From the NCBI RefSeq assembly GCF_002105535.1, contig NZ_CP015848.1:1674907-1738906 (forward strand): a stretch of 64,000 bases of DNA. Direction: 5' to 3'. The number at the start of each line of letters is the position of its first letter. The first letter of the stretch is position 1. Positions 1-8,607 of the stretch are shown piece by piece. The DNA comes from Magnetospirillum sp. ME-1. Its GTDB lineage: Bacteria; Pseudomonadota; Alphaproteobacteria; Rhodospirillales; Magnetospirillaceae. Made by a program: the position numbers and the translations under genes. The notes under the pieces are model-generated. The model saw only the letters and a list, made by a program, of their open reading frames with translations, was not told the DNA's origin and did not search any database.

Positions 1-222
1 GGGGAATTCCTCGGCGGTGTGTTGCGCCATCTGCATGGTCTGGCGGTTCTGGCGGATCATGGCCTGGCTGGCGATCATCTCCGAGACGACCAGACCGGCC
101 CCCAGGCGCTTGACCAGCCTGCGGTTGGGCATGTCGGTGACGCCGGCCATGGGAGCCAGGATGACCGGATTGTCCAGGGTCACCGACCCGATGGAGATGG
201 TCTTGCGCGTGATCTGTGCCAT
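1..222 (-). CDS. dusB: tRNA-dihydrouridine synthase B (NifR3 family), N-terminal part only
   Basis: The leftward frame starts at an ATG and runs off the window after 74 residues. The visible N-terminus (MAQITRKTISIG, then NPVILAPMAGVTDMPNRRL and VSEMIASQAM) is the flavin-binding start of the Dus TIM barrel, which reduces uridine to dihydrouridine in tRNA D-loops. In alphaproteobacteria this gene (nifR3) usually heads the ntrBC-ntrYX nitrogen regulatory cluster, which would then lie to the left; that part is inference. The assignment to DusB rather than DusA or DusC rests on the APMAGVTD block and the ispDF neighbourhood. Confidence 0.88.
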   Translation of the reverse strand, partial: MAQITRKTISIGSVTLDNPVILAPMAGVTDMPNRRLVKRLGAGLVVSEMIASQAMIRQNRQTMQMAQHTAEEFP

Positions 223-263
223 GGCTGCGTATTTATTATGCAGACGCCGCACAATGCAACGGC

Positions 264-289
264 AAAAGCTGCCTGGAAAAAAAGCAGCT
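264..289 (-). terminator. possible weak terminator after the YpjD-like gene
   Basis: A 6-bp inverted repeat (AGCTGC/GCAGCT) lies immediately past the stop of the leftward gene. Read leftward, its loop holds a run of seven T and the downstream arm is followed by TTTT. The short stem makes this weak, and read-through into dusB is possible. Confidence 0.35.
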
Positions 290-1092
290 CAGTGCGTAAC
301 CAGCACCTGGGTCACGAACTTGACCCCGGGATAGGCCAGGGTCAGCAGCAGATAGGCCAGCAGCACCACGCGGGCGGCCACCCGGCCGCGCACGCCGCAC
401 ACCCGGTGACCGATCAGCAGCAGGCCGATCAGCCCAAAGGCCAGCAGCGACAGCAGGGTCTTGTGCGACAGCACCAGCACCGCCCCGCTCTCGAAATACT
501 GGGTGGCCATGCCGGTGGCGAGCCCTAAGCCCAGCACCGCTTCCGAGGCCAGCAGCAGGCGCCCGGCCAGGGTCTCGCCATCGGCGACGCTGGGCAGCAT
601 GCGGGTGAGCTGGGTGGGCGCCTTGTGCTTCAAGGCGCGTTCCTGCAGGAAGGTGGCCAGCGAGGCCACCGCCGCCAGGGTCAGCAGGGCATAGGTCAGA
701 ACCGAAACGACGATGTGCAGATCCAGCCAGGCGGCGGGCACCTGCCCGCTGAGCGGCGGGGCCGCCTCCACCCACTGGACCAGCGAGGCCAGCAGGCCCA
801 GCGCCGCCAGGAACGGCATCAGCAGCGGCGCCAGCCGCCACCCCTGGGCGGTGGCGTGGGCCAGCGCGGCGAACAGCGCGGCGGTGGCGGCGATGGACAC
901 CCACAGCGCGGCCGACAGGCTGGTCAGCCACTGGGCGCTCATCTGGGAATAGGCCCACAGCGCCGGTCCGGCGACCGCCAGAGCCAGGCACAGGCGGAAC
1001 TGGGCGCTTCGCCCCTCGCCGGCGCGAAGAGCCACCAGCGCGGCGGGCAGCAGCGCCAACAGGGCGACGATGTTGAGGACCAGGGACGACAT
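289..1092 (-). CDS. YpjD/CcsA-like inner membrane protein of cytochrome c assembly type
   Basis: This 267-residue protein is almost entirely hydrophobic, with about eight predicted membrane spans. It carries a conserved His in the DLHIVVSVLTYALLT span and a second in LSHKTLLSLLAFG, as in CcmC/CcsA/YpjD haem-handling proteins. YpjD relatives commonly sit next to ffh in enterobacteria, and their exact role is unsettled. The gene is divergent from ispDF across 93 bp. A TATAGT hexamer on the minus strand (about 1100-1105) lies only a few bases from the ATG, so the transcript could be nearly leaderless. The family is well supported; function as a haem exporter or assembly factor is inference. Confidence 0.75.
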   Translation of the reverse strand: MSSLVLNIVALLALLPAALVALRAGEGRSAQFRLCLALAVAGPALWAYSQMSAQWLTSLSAALWVSIAATAALFAALAHATAQGWRLAPLLMPFLAALGLLASLVQWVEAAPPLSGQVPAAWLDLHIVVSVLTYALLTLAAVASLATFLQERALKHKAPTQLTRMLPSVADGETLAGRLLLASEAVLGLGLATGMATQYFESGAVLVLSHKTLLSLLAFGLIGLLLIGHRVCGVRGRVAARVVLLAYLLLTLAYPGVKFVTQVLVTH

Positions 1093-1185
1093 GGGCGGAC
1101 TATATCATCCTTTGCGGCGGTGCAAAGGGGTGACAGCGCCGGTCCGCTCGCATAGTCTGTCGCCCCTATTTCCAGGAGAGCGAGA

Positions 1186-2340
1186 ATGGCCAAGACGGTT
1201 GTGCTGGTGGTGGCGGCGGGGCGCGGACGGCGGTTCGGCGGCGACCTGCCCAAGCAATACCATGACCTGGCCGGGCGCATGGTGCTGCGCCACACCCTGG
1301 CGGCCTTCGCCACCAATCCCGAAATCGGCGCGGTGCGCGCCGTCATCCATCCCGACGACCGCCAGCTCTACGACATGGCCGCCGCCGGCCTCAACCTGCT
1401 GGAGCCGGTGCATGGCGGCGAGACCCGCCAGGACAGCGTGCGGCTCGGCCTGGACAGCCTGAAGGATCTCAATCCGGGCAAGGTGCTGATCCATGACGGG
1501 GCGCGGCCCTTCATCGACCACGGCACCATCGGCCGGGTGATCCGCGCCCTGGACCGCCATCCCGGCGCCCTGCCGGTGATGCCGGTGGTGGACACCCTGA
1601 AGAAGGGCAAGGACGGTTTCGTCGCCGACACGGTGGACCGCTCCGCCCTGTTCCGCGCCCAGACCCCCCAGGGCTTCCGCTATACCGAGATTCTTGCCGC
1701 TCATCATGCGGTGATCGGCAATGAGCTCACCGACGACGCCGCCGTGGCGGAAAAGGCCGGGCTGGCGGTGGAACTGGTGGCGGGCTCCGAGGACAACGTC
1801 AAGATCACCTCCGCCGCCGATCTGGAGCGGGCGCGCCGTCTGTTCGACGGCGCCGGCGAGGTGCGCTCGGCCTCGGGCTATGACGTCCACCGTTTCGACC
1901 CGGCCAAGAAGGCCGTCTGGCTGTGCGGCGTTGAAGTGCCCCACGATTCCGGCCTGGAAGGCCATTCCGATGCCGACGTGGCGCTGCACGCGCTCACCGA
2001 CGCGGTGCTGGGCGCCATCGCCGCCGGCGACATCGGCCACCACTTCCCGCCCACCGATCCCAAGTGGAAGGGCGCCGCCTCGGACCAGTTCCTGGCCCAT
2101 GCCGGCTCGCTGGTCACCGCCAAGGGCGGGCGCATCGTCAACGTGGACATCACCATCATCTGCGAGCGCCCCAAGGTGGGGCCGCATCGCGCCGCCATGG
2201 CGGCCAGGGTGGCGGAAATCCTGGGCATCTCCCAGGACAGGGTCAGCGTCAAGGCCACCACCACCGAAGGCCTGGGCTTCACCGGCCGCAAGGAGGGCAT
2301 CGCCGCCCAGGCCATGGCGTCGGTCTGGCTTCCACGCTAG
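1186..2340 (+). CDS. ispDF: Bifunctional IspD/IspF: MEP cytidylyltransferase and MEcPP synthase
   Basis: This 384-residue fusion carries out two non-consecutive steps of the methylerythritol phosphate isoprenoid pathway in the cytoplasm. Residues 1-225 are IspD: the CTP-binding glycine-rich start [17 protein letters not shown] (about 9-25) and the IHDGARPF block. Residues from about 228 are IspF: GYDVHRF (metal Asp and His, about 231-236), [14 protein letters not shown] and [19 protein letters not shown]. The fusion is typical of alpha- and epsilonproteobacteria. The ATG lies downstream of AGGAGAGCGAG, a good ribosome binding site. It runs tail-to-tail with cutA, the stops one base apart. A possible promoter (GTGACA, 17 bp, TAGTCT) lies at 1130-1158. 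Confidence 0.97.
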   Translation: MAKTVVLVVAAGRGRRFGGDLPKQYHDLAGRMVLRHTLAAFATNPEIGAVRAVIHPDDRQLYDMAAAGLNLLEPVHGGETRQDSVRLGLDSLKDLNPGKVLIHDGARPFIDHGTIGRVIRALDRHPGALPVMPVVDTLKKGKDGFVADTVDRSALFRAQTPQGFRYTEILAAHHAVIGNELTDDAAVAEKAGLAVELVAGSEDNVKITSAADLERARRLFDGAGEVRSASGYDVHRFDPAKKAVWLCGVEVPHDSGLEGHSDADVALHALTDAVLGAIAAGDIGHHFPPTDPKWKGAASDQFLAHAGSLVTAKGGRIVNVDITIICERPKVGPHRAAMAARVAEILGISQDRVSVKATTTEGLGFTGRKEGIAAQAMASVWLPR

Positions 2341-2341
2341 G

Positions 2342-2659
2342 TCAGCCGCCCGTCTCGGTCCTGATCCAGTCGAGATAGGCCGGATTGCCCGCCTCGATGG
2401 GCAGGGCCACCACGCAGGGGCAGGCGTAGGCGTGCAGTTCCCGCACCCGGGCGATGACCGTATCCACCAGTTCGCCGCGGGTTTTGCCGACCAGCACCGC
2501 CTCGGATTCCTCGCAGACCTTGCCGTCCCACCAATAAACCGAGGTGGCGCCATCCAGCACGTTGGCGCAGGCGATCAGTCGCTCGCCCACCAGGGCGCGG
2601 GCCAGAACGAGCGCCGCCTCCCGGTCGGGGGCGGTGATGTAAATCATCTTTTCAGTCAA
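2342..2659 (-). CDS. cutA: Divalent-cation tolerance protein CutA
   Basis: This 105-residue protein has the full CutA1 fold length. It shows the family signatures ERLIACANVL, the SVYWWDGKV strand with paired tryptophans, and VRELHAYACPCVVALPIEAGNPAYLDWI. CutA forms very stable trimers related to PII proteins; a role in copper or divalent cation tolerance is known for E. coli, but its biochemical activity is unclear. The start ATG (MTEKMIYITAPD) is reached after about 200 non-coding bases containing a strong hairpin. The gene is convergent with ispDF. Confidence 0.93.
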   Translation of the reverse strand: MTEKMIYITAPDREAALVLARALVGERLIACANVLDGATSVYWWDGKVCEESEAVLVGKTRGELVDTVIARVRELHAYACPCVVALPIEAGNPAYLDWIRTETGG

Positions 2660-2688
2660 TGGCTTATCCCCCTATTCATCAGAAATGC

Positions 2689-2721
2689 GGGGCGTGCCCT
2701 TTGGCCAAACGGGCACGCCCC
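2689..2721. other. strong intergenic hairpin between the glycosyltransferase and cutA
   Basis: An 11-bp perfect inverted repeat (GGGGCGTGCCC and its complement) surrounds an 11-base loop. It follows the leftward glycosyltransferase gene and precedes cutA. Neither side has a convincing T run (leftward GCATTTCTG), so it is either a weak terminator of the upstream gene or a structured element in the cutA leader. The rest of the 2660-2866 gap shows no gene. Confidence 0.5.
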
Positions 2722-2866
2722 ACGAGTCTGTTCAGGTCATCCCGGAAGAGGAGATCGAACCGGGAGCCCTCACCGGTCCGGTACCACGGCACCGCCAACC
2801 GATGTCACGCATATGTGAATTGGGTAAACGGATTTCGATACCCCCACGTGACAAATCTGTCCCCAT

Positions 2867-3970
2867 TCAACTTCTTTCGCAGATGCCGGTCTCGGCGGCC
2901 AGCATGCGGTCGATGAATTCAGCCGCCTGCTCGTTGCCTTCAGCCGAGCCAACGCTTTGCCCGGGAAGGGAAAACAACTTTTGAAGTTGAGAGTCCAGAT
3001 CGCCGAGCAGGTCCTCCAACGATACCGCCAGCGCCTTGGTGTGCGCCATCAGCCAGTCATCCATGGCCGGAGATTCCGGCCAGTCGGGGCGGGCCACGTA
3101 GAGAACCGGCGTTCCCGACAACCCGGCCTCGGAAAAGGTGCCGTAGCCCGGCTTGGTGACGATCACGTCGACCGATGCCGCCAGATCGGAAAACGGCAGC
3201 CCGATGTGACGCAACGGCCGGATATCGTCGCGGCCCGGCGGACTCTCCTGGGCGCTGATCCAGCTCCAGCCGGGGACTTTGGGCCACTTCGCCATGGGAA
3301 GGTCGTGGTCGATGCCGCCGAAAGCCACCAATCCCACCCCGCCCTGCCCCAATCCGGTCATTTCGTCCCGGCGGTTCCTGCCCCGTCGCGCCACCGTACC
3401 GATGTCGACCACGTTGTCGAGGCTGGGCATGTCCATGGAAGGCGTGACCCGCAGGAAGGCCCGGGCGGAATTGTAGGAGTCCCGCATCATGGCCCAGACG
3501 GCATCGGCTTGCGGCCGGTCGCCCAGGTAATGGCGGTAGATGTCGGCCCAGTTCAGCGAGCTGAGCGCCACCGCAGCAATGCCGGCGCGGGCGGCGGCGG
3601 CCAGGGTGACGAAGGGCACGTTGGCCAGCACCACGTCGGGCCGGGCCTGACGCAGGCGGTCGGCCTCGGCCTCGACCACCCGGTCGAAATCCGCAAGCAG
3701 CTCACCATAGGCCGCCGCCGAGGCGTCCAGGTCCACCCTGGTGGCCGACAGCATCTTCAGCCCGAAATCGGGAATCCCGGCCACATACTCGAACTCGGGG
3801 CCGTAGCGCTCCTCCAGGAAGGTTCTCGGAACGCCGGTCTGGATGGTCAACCGCAAATCGGGCCGGCGGCGGCGAAGGGCGGCAATGACCGGCGCGGTCA
3901 TGGCGGCGTGGCCATAGCCATGGGGCGAGAGGGCCAGCCAGAGATGCTTGGGGGCAGTTGGGTGCGGCAT
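2867..3970 (-). CDS. MurG/GT28-like glycosyltransferase
   Basis: This 367-residue protein has a two-domain GT-B layout. The N-terminal half opens with LWLALSPHGYGHAAMTAPVIAALRRR, the glycine/histidine nucleotide-sugar loop seen in GT1/GT28 enzymes. The C-terminal half has VDVIVTKPGYGTFSEAGLSGTPVLYV, a donor-binding motif like that of MurG and of the glycosyltransferase-like domain fused to some sugar kinases. The start is MPHPTAPKH because the homologous region begins there; an in-frame ATG lies 33 bases upstream. It is divergent from the PyrD-like gene. The acceptor cannot be read from sequence. It is not MurG itself: it lacks the usual dcw neighbours and membrane-association features. Confidence 0.72.
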   Translation of the reverse strand: MPHPTAPKHLWLALSPHGYGHAAMTAPVIAALRRRRPDLRLTIQTGVPRTFLEERYGPEFEYVAGIPDFGLKMLSATRVDLDASAAAYGELLADFDRVVEAEADRLRQARPDVVLANVPFVTLAAAARAGIAAVALSSLNWADIYRHYLGDRPQADAVWAMMRDSYNSARAFLRVTPSMDMPSLDNVVDIGTVARRGRNRRDEMTGLGQGGVGLVAFGGIDHDLPMAKWPKVPGWSWISAQESPPGRDDIRPLRHIGLPFSDLAASVDVIVTKPGYGTFSEAGLSGTPVLYVARPDWPESPAMDDWLMAHTKALAVSLEDLLGDLDSQLQKLFSLPGQSVGSAEGNEQAAEFIDRMLAAETGICERS

Positions 3971-4094
3971 GACTTGGAACGAACCGGAAGAGCAATACGG
4001 CACGCACCATATCCGTTTCCGTCTTGCCGCGCGAGCCCGGCCGGGTCTACCCTTTCACTCGCGCAACATTCGCCCAGACTTAAGGACAGACGCC

Positions 4095-5084
4095 ATGAAT
4101 CTCGCCACCCGCTATCTCGGCCTCGACCTGAAGAATCCCCTGGTGGTCTCGGCGTCTCCACTGGCTCTGGACATCGGCAATTCCCGCCGGCTGGAGGATT
4201 GCGGCGCGGCGGCCATCGTGCTGCCCTCCATCTTCCAGGAAGACATGGAGAACGAGATCGACGAGATCGAGCGCCTGATTTGTGAGGGCAATTCCGAGGC
4301 TTTCTCGTACTTCCCCGCCAATATCAGCGCCAATGCGGGGCCCAAGAACTACCTCGACCTGATCCGCCGCACCAGGGAGGCGGTGGACATTCCGGTGATC
4401 GCCAGCCTGAACGGCACCACGCGGACCGGCTGGACCGACTACGCCACCCAGATCCAGCAGGCGGGCGCCAGCGCCATCGAGCTGAACGTCTATCTGCTGC
4501 CCACCGACATGGACATGAGCGGCACCGAGGTGGAATCGCGCTACCTGGAAATCCTGGAAGATGTGAAGGCGGCGGTATCGCTGCCCGTCTCCATGAAGCT
4601 CAGCCCCTATTTCAGCTCGGTGGGCAACATGGTGAAGGTGCTCGACCAGCACGGCGTCGATGGCGTGGTGCTGTTCAACCGCTTCTACCAGCCCGACATC
4701 GACCTGGAGGAACTGAAGCTGGTGCGCGACCTCAAGCTCAGCCACAAGGGCGAGATCCGCCTTCCCCTGCTGTGGATCGCCACCCTGGCCGGCAAGATCA
4801 AGGCCTCCATCGCCGCCAGTTCCGGCGTCCAGACCGCCGCCGAGGTGGTGAAGTACCTGTTCGTCGGCGCCGACGTGGTGATGACCACCTCGGCCCTGAT
4901 GCGCCACGGCGTCGATTACATGAAGACCCTCCATGACGGATTGGTCGCCGAGCTCAAGGAGCGCGAGGCCGAATCCGTCGCCGACATCCGTGGCCGCATG
5001 AGCCGGGGCGCCACCAAGGATCTGGCCGCCTTCGATCGCGTCAACTATATCCGCATCCTCAGGGGCGGCGCCTACAACGCTTGA
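4095..5084 (+). CDS. Dihydroorotate dehydrogenase-like flavoprotein
   Basis: This 329-residue TIM-barrel protein resembles class 1 PyrD: NLATRYLGLDLKNPLVVSASPL at the start, IPVIASLNGTT, MKLSPYFSS with a lysine in the FMN region, and GADVVMTTSALMRHG near the C-terminus. Relatives annotated as dihydroorotate dehydrogenase-like are often linked to pyruvate:ferredoxin oxidoreductase and are distinct from the biosynthetic PyrD. An NAD- or ferredoxin-linked reductase role is therefore as likely as pyrimidine synthesis. The ATG was chosen at the conserved start; the open frame extends 147 bases further upstream but overlaps the divergent gene. A strong terminator follows. Confidence 0.8.
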   Translation: MNLATRYLGLDLKNPLVVSASPLALDIGNSRRLEDCGAAAIVLPSIFQEDMENEIDEIERLICEGNSEAFSYFPANISANAGPKNYLDLIRRTREAVDIPVIASLNGTTRTGWTDYATQIQQAGASAIELNVYLLPTDMDMSGTEVESRYLEILEDVKAAVSLPVSMKLSPYFSSVGNMVKVLDQHGVDGVVLFNRFYQPDIDLEELKLVRDLKLSHKGEIRLPLLWIATLAGKIKASIAASSGVQTAAEVVKYLFVGADVVMTTSALMRHGVDYMKTLHDGLVAELKEREAESVADIRGRMSRGATKDLAAFDRVNYIRILRGGAYNA

Positions 5085-5105
5085 TTTTGTTGTATTTTCG
5101 ACGAG

Positions 5106-5135
5106 AAAGGCCCGGTCATTCCGACCGGGCCTTTT
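5106..5135 (+). terminator. rho-independent terminator
   Basis: A 12-bp perfect stem (AAAGGCCCGGTC and complement) with a 5-base loop runs into TTTT. It lies 21 bases past the stop of the PyrD-like gene. The flanking A and T runs make it workable on either strand. Confidence 0.88.
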
Positions 5136-5183
5136 GCATGGTGGCTATTCGGAATCAGATAAATTCCAAACCTTGAATGTGAC

Positions 5184-5220
5184 ATTGGTCAATTATATAA
5201 CGACCGCCAGATGACCAATG
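5184..5220. promoter_or_regulatory. 9-bp inverted repeat upstream of the small membrane peptide gene
   Basis: CATTGGTCA and TGACCAATG flank about 18 bases of A/T-rich sequence containing AATTATATAA. The arrangement, just ahead of the ribosome binding site of the 47-residue gene, fits a dimeric repressor or activator site overlapping a promoter. The binding protein is unknown. Confidence 0.45.
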
Positions 5221-5233
5221 ACAGAGGTACCCC

Positions 5234-5377
5234 ATGGCCGCCAACCCGACCTGCAAGACCGAATGCCGTATTCCCCGCGTGGTCGGCTATGCCGCCATCG
5301 TGGTAGCCGGTGCGGTGATCGGCTCGACGCTGTTCGGCTGGGCGATCATCGCGCTGACCACCATTCTGCGCGACTGA
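5234..5377 (+). CDS. small single-span membrane protein, 47 residues
   Basis: The frame starts with ATG after ACAGAGGTACCCC, an acceptable ribosome binding site. It encodes MAANPTCKTECRIPRVVGY followed by a hydrophobic span AAIVVAGAVIGSTLFGWAII and ends ALTTILRD. There is a CxxxC pair before the single transmembrane helix. No family is recognised. It is preceded by a terminator and an inverted repeat, so it probably has its own promoter, and it converges on the GT41 gene with four bases between the stops. Coding status rests on the clean hydrophobic profile and the ribosome site; it could still be spurious. Confidence 0.55.
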   Translation: MAANPTCKTECRIPRVVGYAAIVVAGAVIGSTLFGWAIIALTTILRD

Positions 5378-5381
5378 GCGG

Positions 5382-7772
5382 TCAGACCGAGAAGGCCTCG
5401 GGCGGCAACCCAGCCCGTGCCCGCTCGATCATCAGCTCATAGGCCCGCTCCAGGTCGCGGGTGAAGCTTTGGTTGTCGAACAGGGGCAGGCGCCCCCGCC
5501 CCTCCTCCAGATGCCGGCGCAAGCCGGCCAGACGCGCCGGGTCATTGGCCAGCGCCACCGCCGTCTCGACGAAGGCCGCCGGAGAACGGGTGACAAGCTC
5601 CGGCAATCCGGCAGCCTGCAGCACGCTCGACGCCACCCGGCCGGGGAAACTGCTTCCCTCGCGGGTCAGCAACGGCAATCCCATCCACAACGCATCCACG
5701 GCCGAGCCGTGGGCATTGTAGGGGAGTGCGTCGAGGAACAGGTCGGCCAGACGATGGCGGTCCAGATGGGCCTCGAATTCCACACGGGGGGCAAAGACCA
5801 GACGGTCGGAATCAATCCCCGCCTTTCCGGCGTGGCCGCGCAGAAACTCACGCGTCGAATCGGCGCCGTCCAGCAGCCACAGGACGCTGCCGGGAACCTT
5901 GCCCAGCACCTCCATCCACAGCTTGAACGTGGACGGCGTGATCTTCTGGTGGCCATGGAAGGCGCAGAACACGATGCCGTCCTCGGGCAGCCCCATCTCG
6001 GCGCGGCCGGGTCCCGCCGGCGGCAAGGCGCGCGAGGAATCCGAGGGAAGATAGCAATGGGGAAGATAGACCAGCCGCTCGGTGAAATATTCCTGCTCCG
6101 ATGGCGGAACCACCACCGGGTCGACCACCAGGTAATCGGCAAAATCCGCCCCCAGGGTGCCGACATAGCCCAGATAGCTGACCTGAACCGGCGCGGGGCG
6201 CAGGGCCAGCAGGCCGGTGCGGTTGTATTGGGTATAGCCCGACAGGTTGATCAGGATGTCGATGCCGTCGTCACGGATACGGGCGGCCGCCTCGGCAAGG
6301 TCAAGGTCGGCGATGTCGGTGAACTGATCGACGGCGGCCATGACCCGCCGGCGTTCCTCGCTGTCGTCGTCGGGCCCGCAGGAATAGGCATGGACCGTAA
6401 AGCGTCCGCGATCATGGCGCTCGAGAAGATCGGTGACGATCTGAGCTCCGGGATGACGACGGAAATCCGCCGACAGGTAGCCCAGACGGATCGGCCCATC
6501 CGATGACGGCCGGGCCGGAGCCAGCCGCCCGGCCTTGGACAGGGCCTTTTGCTCCACCTCCGCCGCCCACAGCCGGGCGCAGGCCAGTTGCTCGCCCGGA
6601 GTCGCATCCAGGGACATGAAGACGAAGGGATCGACGCCCCCGTCTGCGCCGGCGCGGACGAGAGCGCGCAGCACCTCCTCGTCGGCGGCCAGATCATCCC
6701 AGTCGCACAGCTGCCGGCGCGCATGAACCAGTTCACAGCGGGAATCGGCATCGTCGGGCATCAACTCCACCGCCCGGCGGTAATCGGACAGCGCCTCATC
6801 GAATCGGCTCTGATCGGTGAGCAGCTTGCCGCGATTGAGATGGGCCGCGCCGTTGTCGGGCTGAAGCTCGATCACCCGGGCGTACTTGTTCAGGGCCAGA
6901 TCCACATTGCCCATCCGGCGCAGGACGACCCCCATGTTGAGGTAGGCCGAAACATATTCGGGATCGCGGGCGGTGGCGCGGTCATAGGCCTCGGCGGCCT
7001 CGGGGAGACAGCCCTGGTCCTGCAGCGCCCGGCCCAGATTATAGGGGTACAGCGCATTGTTGCTGTCCAGTTCCTCGGCCCGGCGGAAGCAATCCGCCGC
7101 ATCCCCGATCCGGCCGAGCTGGGCCAGCGCCACCCCCTTGTCGGCGTAGACCTCGGCGATGCCGGGGTCCAGGGCGAGCAGCCTGTCCCACGCCTCCACC
7201 GCCTCCTCCCAGCGGCCGAGCGCCATCAGCAGCGCCCCCCGATTACCATGGGCCTTGACCATGGCCGGAGACACGGAAACCGCCCGGGCAAAAGCCTCCA
7301 GGGCATCCTGGTTCTCACCGGCGGCGCGGTAGGCCAGCCCCAGATTGCACCAGGCATCGGCATTGTCGGGGGCCAGGGCCAATCCCTTGCGGAACTGCTC
7401 GACGCAATCCTGGTGGCGTCCCTGGGCGGAATAGAGCAATGCGAGACCGAAACGATGCTCGCCCACCCCCGGCTCCATCTCGCACAGCCGGATGAATTCG
7501 GCCTCGGCCTCCTTGGGGCGTCCGGCCGCCTGCAGCACCAGGGCCAGATTGCGGGCGATACGGGCGTCTTCCGGCGCCAGACAGGATGCCCGCTTCAGAA
7601 GATCCATGGATTCGCTGACCCGCCGGCTCTGCGCCATCAATACGCCGAGCGCGTACATGGCCTCGGTGTGATCAGGCCGGGCCGCCAGGACGCGGCGATA
7701 GGAGGATTCCGCATCGGCATGCTTTCCCGCCCGATGGGCCGCTTGGGCCTGGGCCAGAATATCCTCGATCAT
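5382..7772 (-). CDS. TPR protein with GT41 (SPINDLY/O-GlcNAc transferase-like) domain
   Basis: This is a 796-residue protein. Residues 1 to about 370 are tandem 34-residue TPR units (for example AYRAAGENQDALEAFARAV, AEVYADKGVALAQLGRIGDA). From about residue 420 is a GT41 domain: IRLGYLSADFRRHP, LINLSGYTQYNRTGLLALRPAPVQ, VSYLGYVGTLG, VFCAFHGHQKITPSTFKLWMEVL, and NAHGSAVDALWMGLPLLT. GT41 enzymes transfer sugars to Ser/Thr of proteins, with the TPR superhelix choosing the substrate. Alphaproteobacteria of this group often carry many such paralogues, some glycosylating flagellin. Donor and target are not predictable here. The ATG (MIEDILAQA) is preceded by GGGGAGG, and the gene lies downstream of tRNA-Pro behind a terminator. 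Confidence 0.88.
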   Translation of the reverse strand: MIEDILAQAQAAHRAGKHADAESSYRRVLAARPDHTEAMYALGVLMAQSRRVSESMDLLKRASCLAPEDARIARNLALVLQAAGRPKEAEAEFIRLCEMEPGVGEHRFGLALLYSAQGRHQDCVEQFRKGLALAPDNADAWCNLGLAYRAAGENQDALEAFARAVSVSPAMVKAHGNRGALLMALGRWEEAVEAWDRLLALDPGIAEVYADKGVALAQLGRIGDAADCFRRAEELDSNNALYPYNLGRALQDQGCLPEAAEAYDRATARDPEYVSAYLNMGVVLRRMGNVDLALNKYARVIELQPDNGAAHLNRGKLLTDQSRFDEALSDYRRAVELMPDDADSRCELVHARRQLCDWDDLAADEEVLRALVRAGADGGVDPFVFMSLDATPGEQLACARLWAAEVEQKALSKAGRLAPARPSSDGPIRLGYLSADFRRHPGAQIVTDLLERHDRGRFTVHAYSCGPDDDSEERRRVMAAVDQFTDIADLDLAEAAARIRDDGIDILINLSGYTQYNRTGLLALRPAPVQVSYLGYVGTLGADFADYLVVDPVVVPPSEQEYFTERLVYLPHCYLPSDSSRALPPAGPGRAEMGLPEDGIVFCAFHGHQKITPSTFKLWMEVLGKVPGSVLWLLDGADSTREFLRGHAGKAGIDSDRLVFAPRVEFEAHLDRHRLADLFLDALPYNAHGSAVDALWMGLPLLTREGSSFPGRVASSVLQAAGLPELVTRSPAAFVETAVALANDPARLAGLRRHLEEGRGRLPLFDNQSFTRDLERAYELMIERARAGLPPEAFSV

Positions 7773-7792
7773 CGCTAATCCTCCCCTGGCGG

Positions 7793-7829
7793 AAAAACGG
7801 CCCGGCTCATCTTCCGTGAGCCGGGCCGT
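7793..7829 (-). terminator. rho-independent terminator of tRNA-Pro
   Basis: A 13-bp perfect stem (ACGGCCCGGCTCA and complement) with a 7-base loop is followed, reading leftward, by TTTTT. It starts eight bases past the tRNA CCA end, and separates the tRNA from the GT41 gene. Confidence 0.93.
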
Positions 7830-7836
7830 CGAACTT

Positions 7837-7913
7837 TGGTCGGAGCGACAGGATTCGAACCTGCGACCCCCAGTCCCCCAGACTGATGCGCTACCGGGCT
7901 GCGCTACGCTCCG
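7837..7913 (-). tRNA. tRNA-Pro (anticodon GGG)
   Basis: This is a 77-nt cloverleaf including an encoded CCA end. The acceptor stem is CGGAGCG/CGCTCCG, the D arm GCGC-AGCCCGGTA-GCGC, the anticodon arm TCAGT-CTGGGGG-ACTGG (one G-U pair) with anticodon GGG at 7877-7879, and the T arm GCAGG-TTCGAAT-CCTGT. It reads proline CCC and CCU codons. Acceptor and T arms are perfectly paired. Confidence 0.97.
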
Positions 7914-8008
7914 ACCACGGTGGCCGAGGCCACCGAAACCTGTGTTCCCCGGCGGAAAACCGCCCTGGGAGGGGGAAGAACCGGCGGGGTGTGCCGGGAG
8001 AGGGGCGC

Positions 8009-8037
8009 ACTATAGTCAGGCCGCCCGGCCAACGCAA
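8009..8037 (-). promoter_or_regulatory. sigma-70-type promoter for tRNA-Pro
   Basis: On the minus strand, TTGCGT and TATAGT are separated by exactly 17 bases. Transcription would start near position 8002, about 90 bases before the mature tRNA 5' end. No other gene fits this promoter, so assignment to the tRNA is reasonable. Confidence 0.7.
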
Positions 8038-8055
8038 CCCAGTTCTTCAAGGATT

Positions 8056-8607
8056 TTAACGCGCCCGCAACAGGGCCCGCAATTGCTCCAGCTCGGCCAG
8101 GATATCCTCGAGCTCGTGGCGCAGATTGGGGCCGATTGCCCCCTGCGCCGCCGGAAGATCCTCGCCGCCGCCGACGATGGTGCGGATGACGTCATGGCGG
8201 GCCTCGTCCTCCTCGACGAGCAGATCGTCGGCCTCGTCATCGTCGTCATGCTCGTCGGGATGGTCGAGACCCAGCGACAGCTCGGGCTCGGCGGCGCGGG
8301 CCGGAGCCGGGGCATGGGCTTCCTTGGCCCCGCCCTCCTTCAACAGCTTCTGCACGCCCTTGATGGTGTAGCCTTCGCTGTAGAGCAGGTCGCGGATGCG
8401 GCGCAGCAGCGCCACGTCGTCGGGACGGTAATAGCGCCGCCCGCCGCCGCGCTTCAACGGCTTGACCTGGGGGAACTTGCCCTCCCAGAAGCGGAGCACG
8501 TGCTGGGGAACGTCGAGGTCGTCGGCGACCTCGCTGATGGTACGGAACGCCGCCTCGGACTTGCCGTTGCGCCGGGCCGTATTCTCTTCCCCGTCATCGC
8601 CGGTCAT
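8056..8607 (-). CDS. MerR-family transcriptional regulator
   Basis: This 183-residue protein has an N-terminal MerR winged helix-turn-helix: [26 protein letters not shown], then [34 protein letters not shown] Pro/Ala linker, a very acidic stretch ([20 protein letters not shown]) and a C-terminal helical segment likely to dimerise ([14 protein letters not shown]) follow. There are no metal-binding cysteines, so it is not a MerR/CueR-type metal sensor. It overlaps the end of ihfA by four bases and is the last gene of the rpmF-plsX-fabH-ihfA run, an order conserved in alphaproteobacteria. Its regulon is not evident. Confidence 0.85.
   Translation of the reverse strand: MTGDDGEENTARRNGKSEAAFRTISEVADDLDVPQHVLRFWEGKFPQVKPLKRGGGRRYYRPDDVALLRRIRDLLYSEGYTIKGVQKLLKEGGAKEAHAPAPARAAEPELSLGLDHPDEHDDDDEADDLLVEEDEARHDVIRTIVGGGEDLPAAQGAIGPNLRHELEDILAELEQLRALLRAR

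Noticed and set aside
2730-2800. tRNA-like fragment (GGTTCGATC on the minus strand)
   Set aside because: No acceptor, D or anticodon stems can be formed around it.
2867-3970. murG
   Set aside because: The GT28-like motifs are present but it lacks peptidoglycan gene neighbours and the MurG-specific N-terminal GGTGGH motif.
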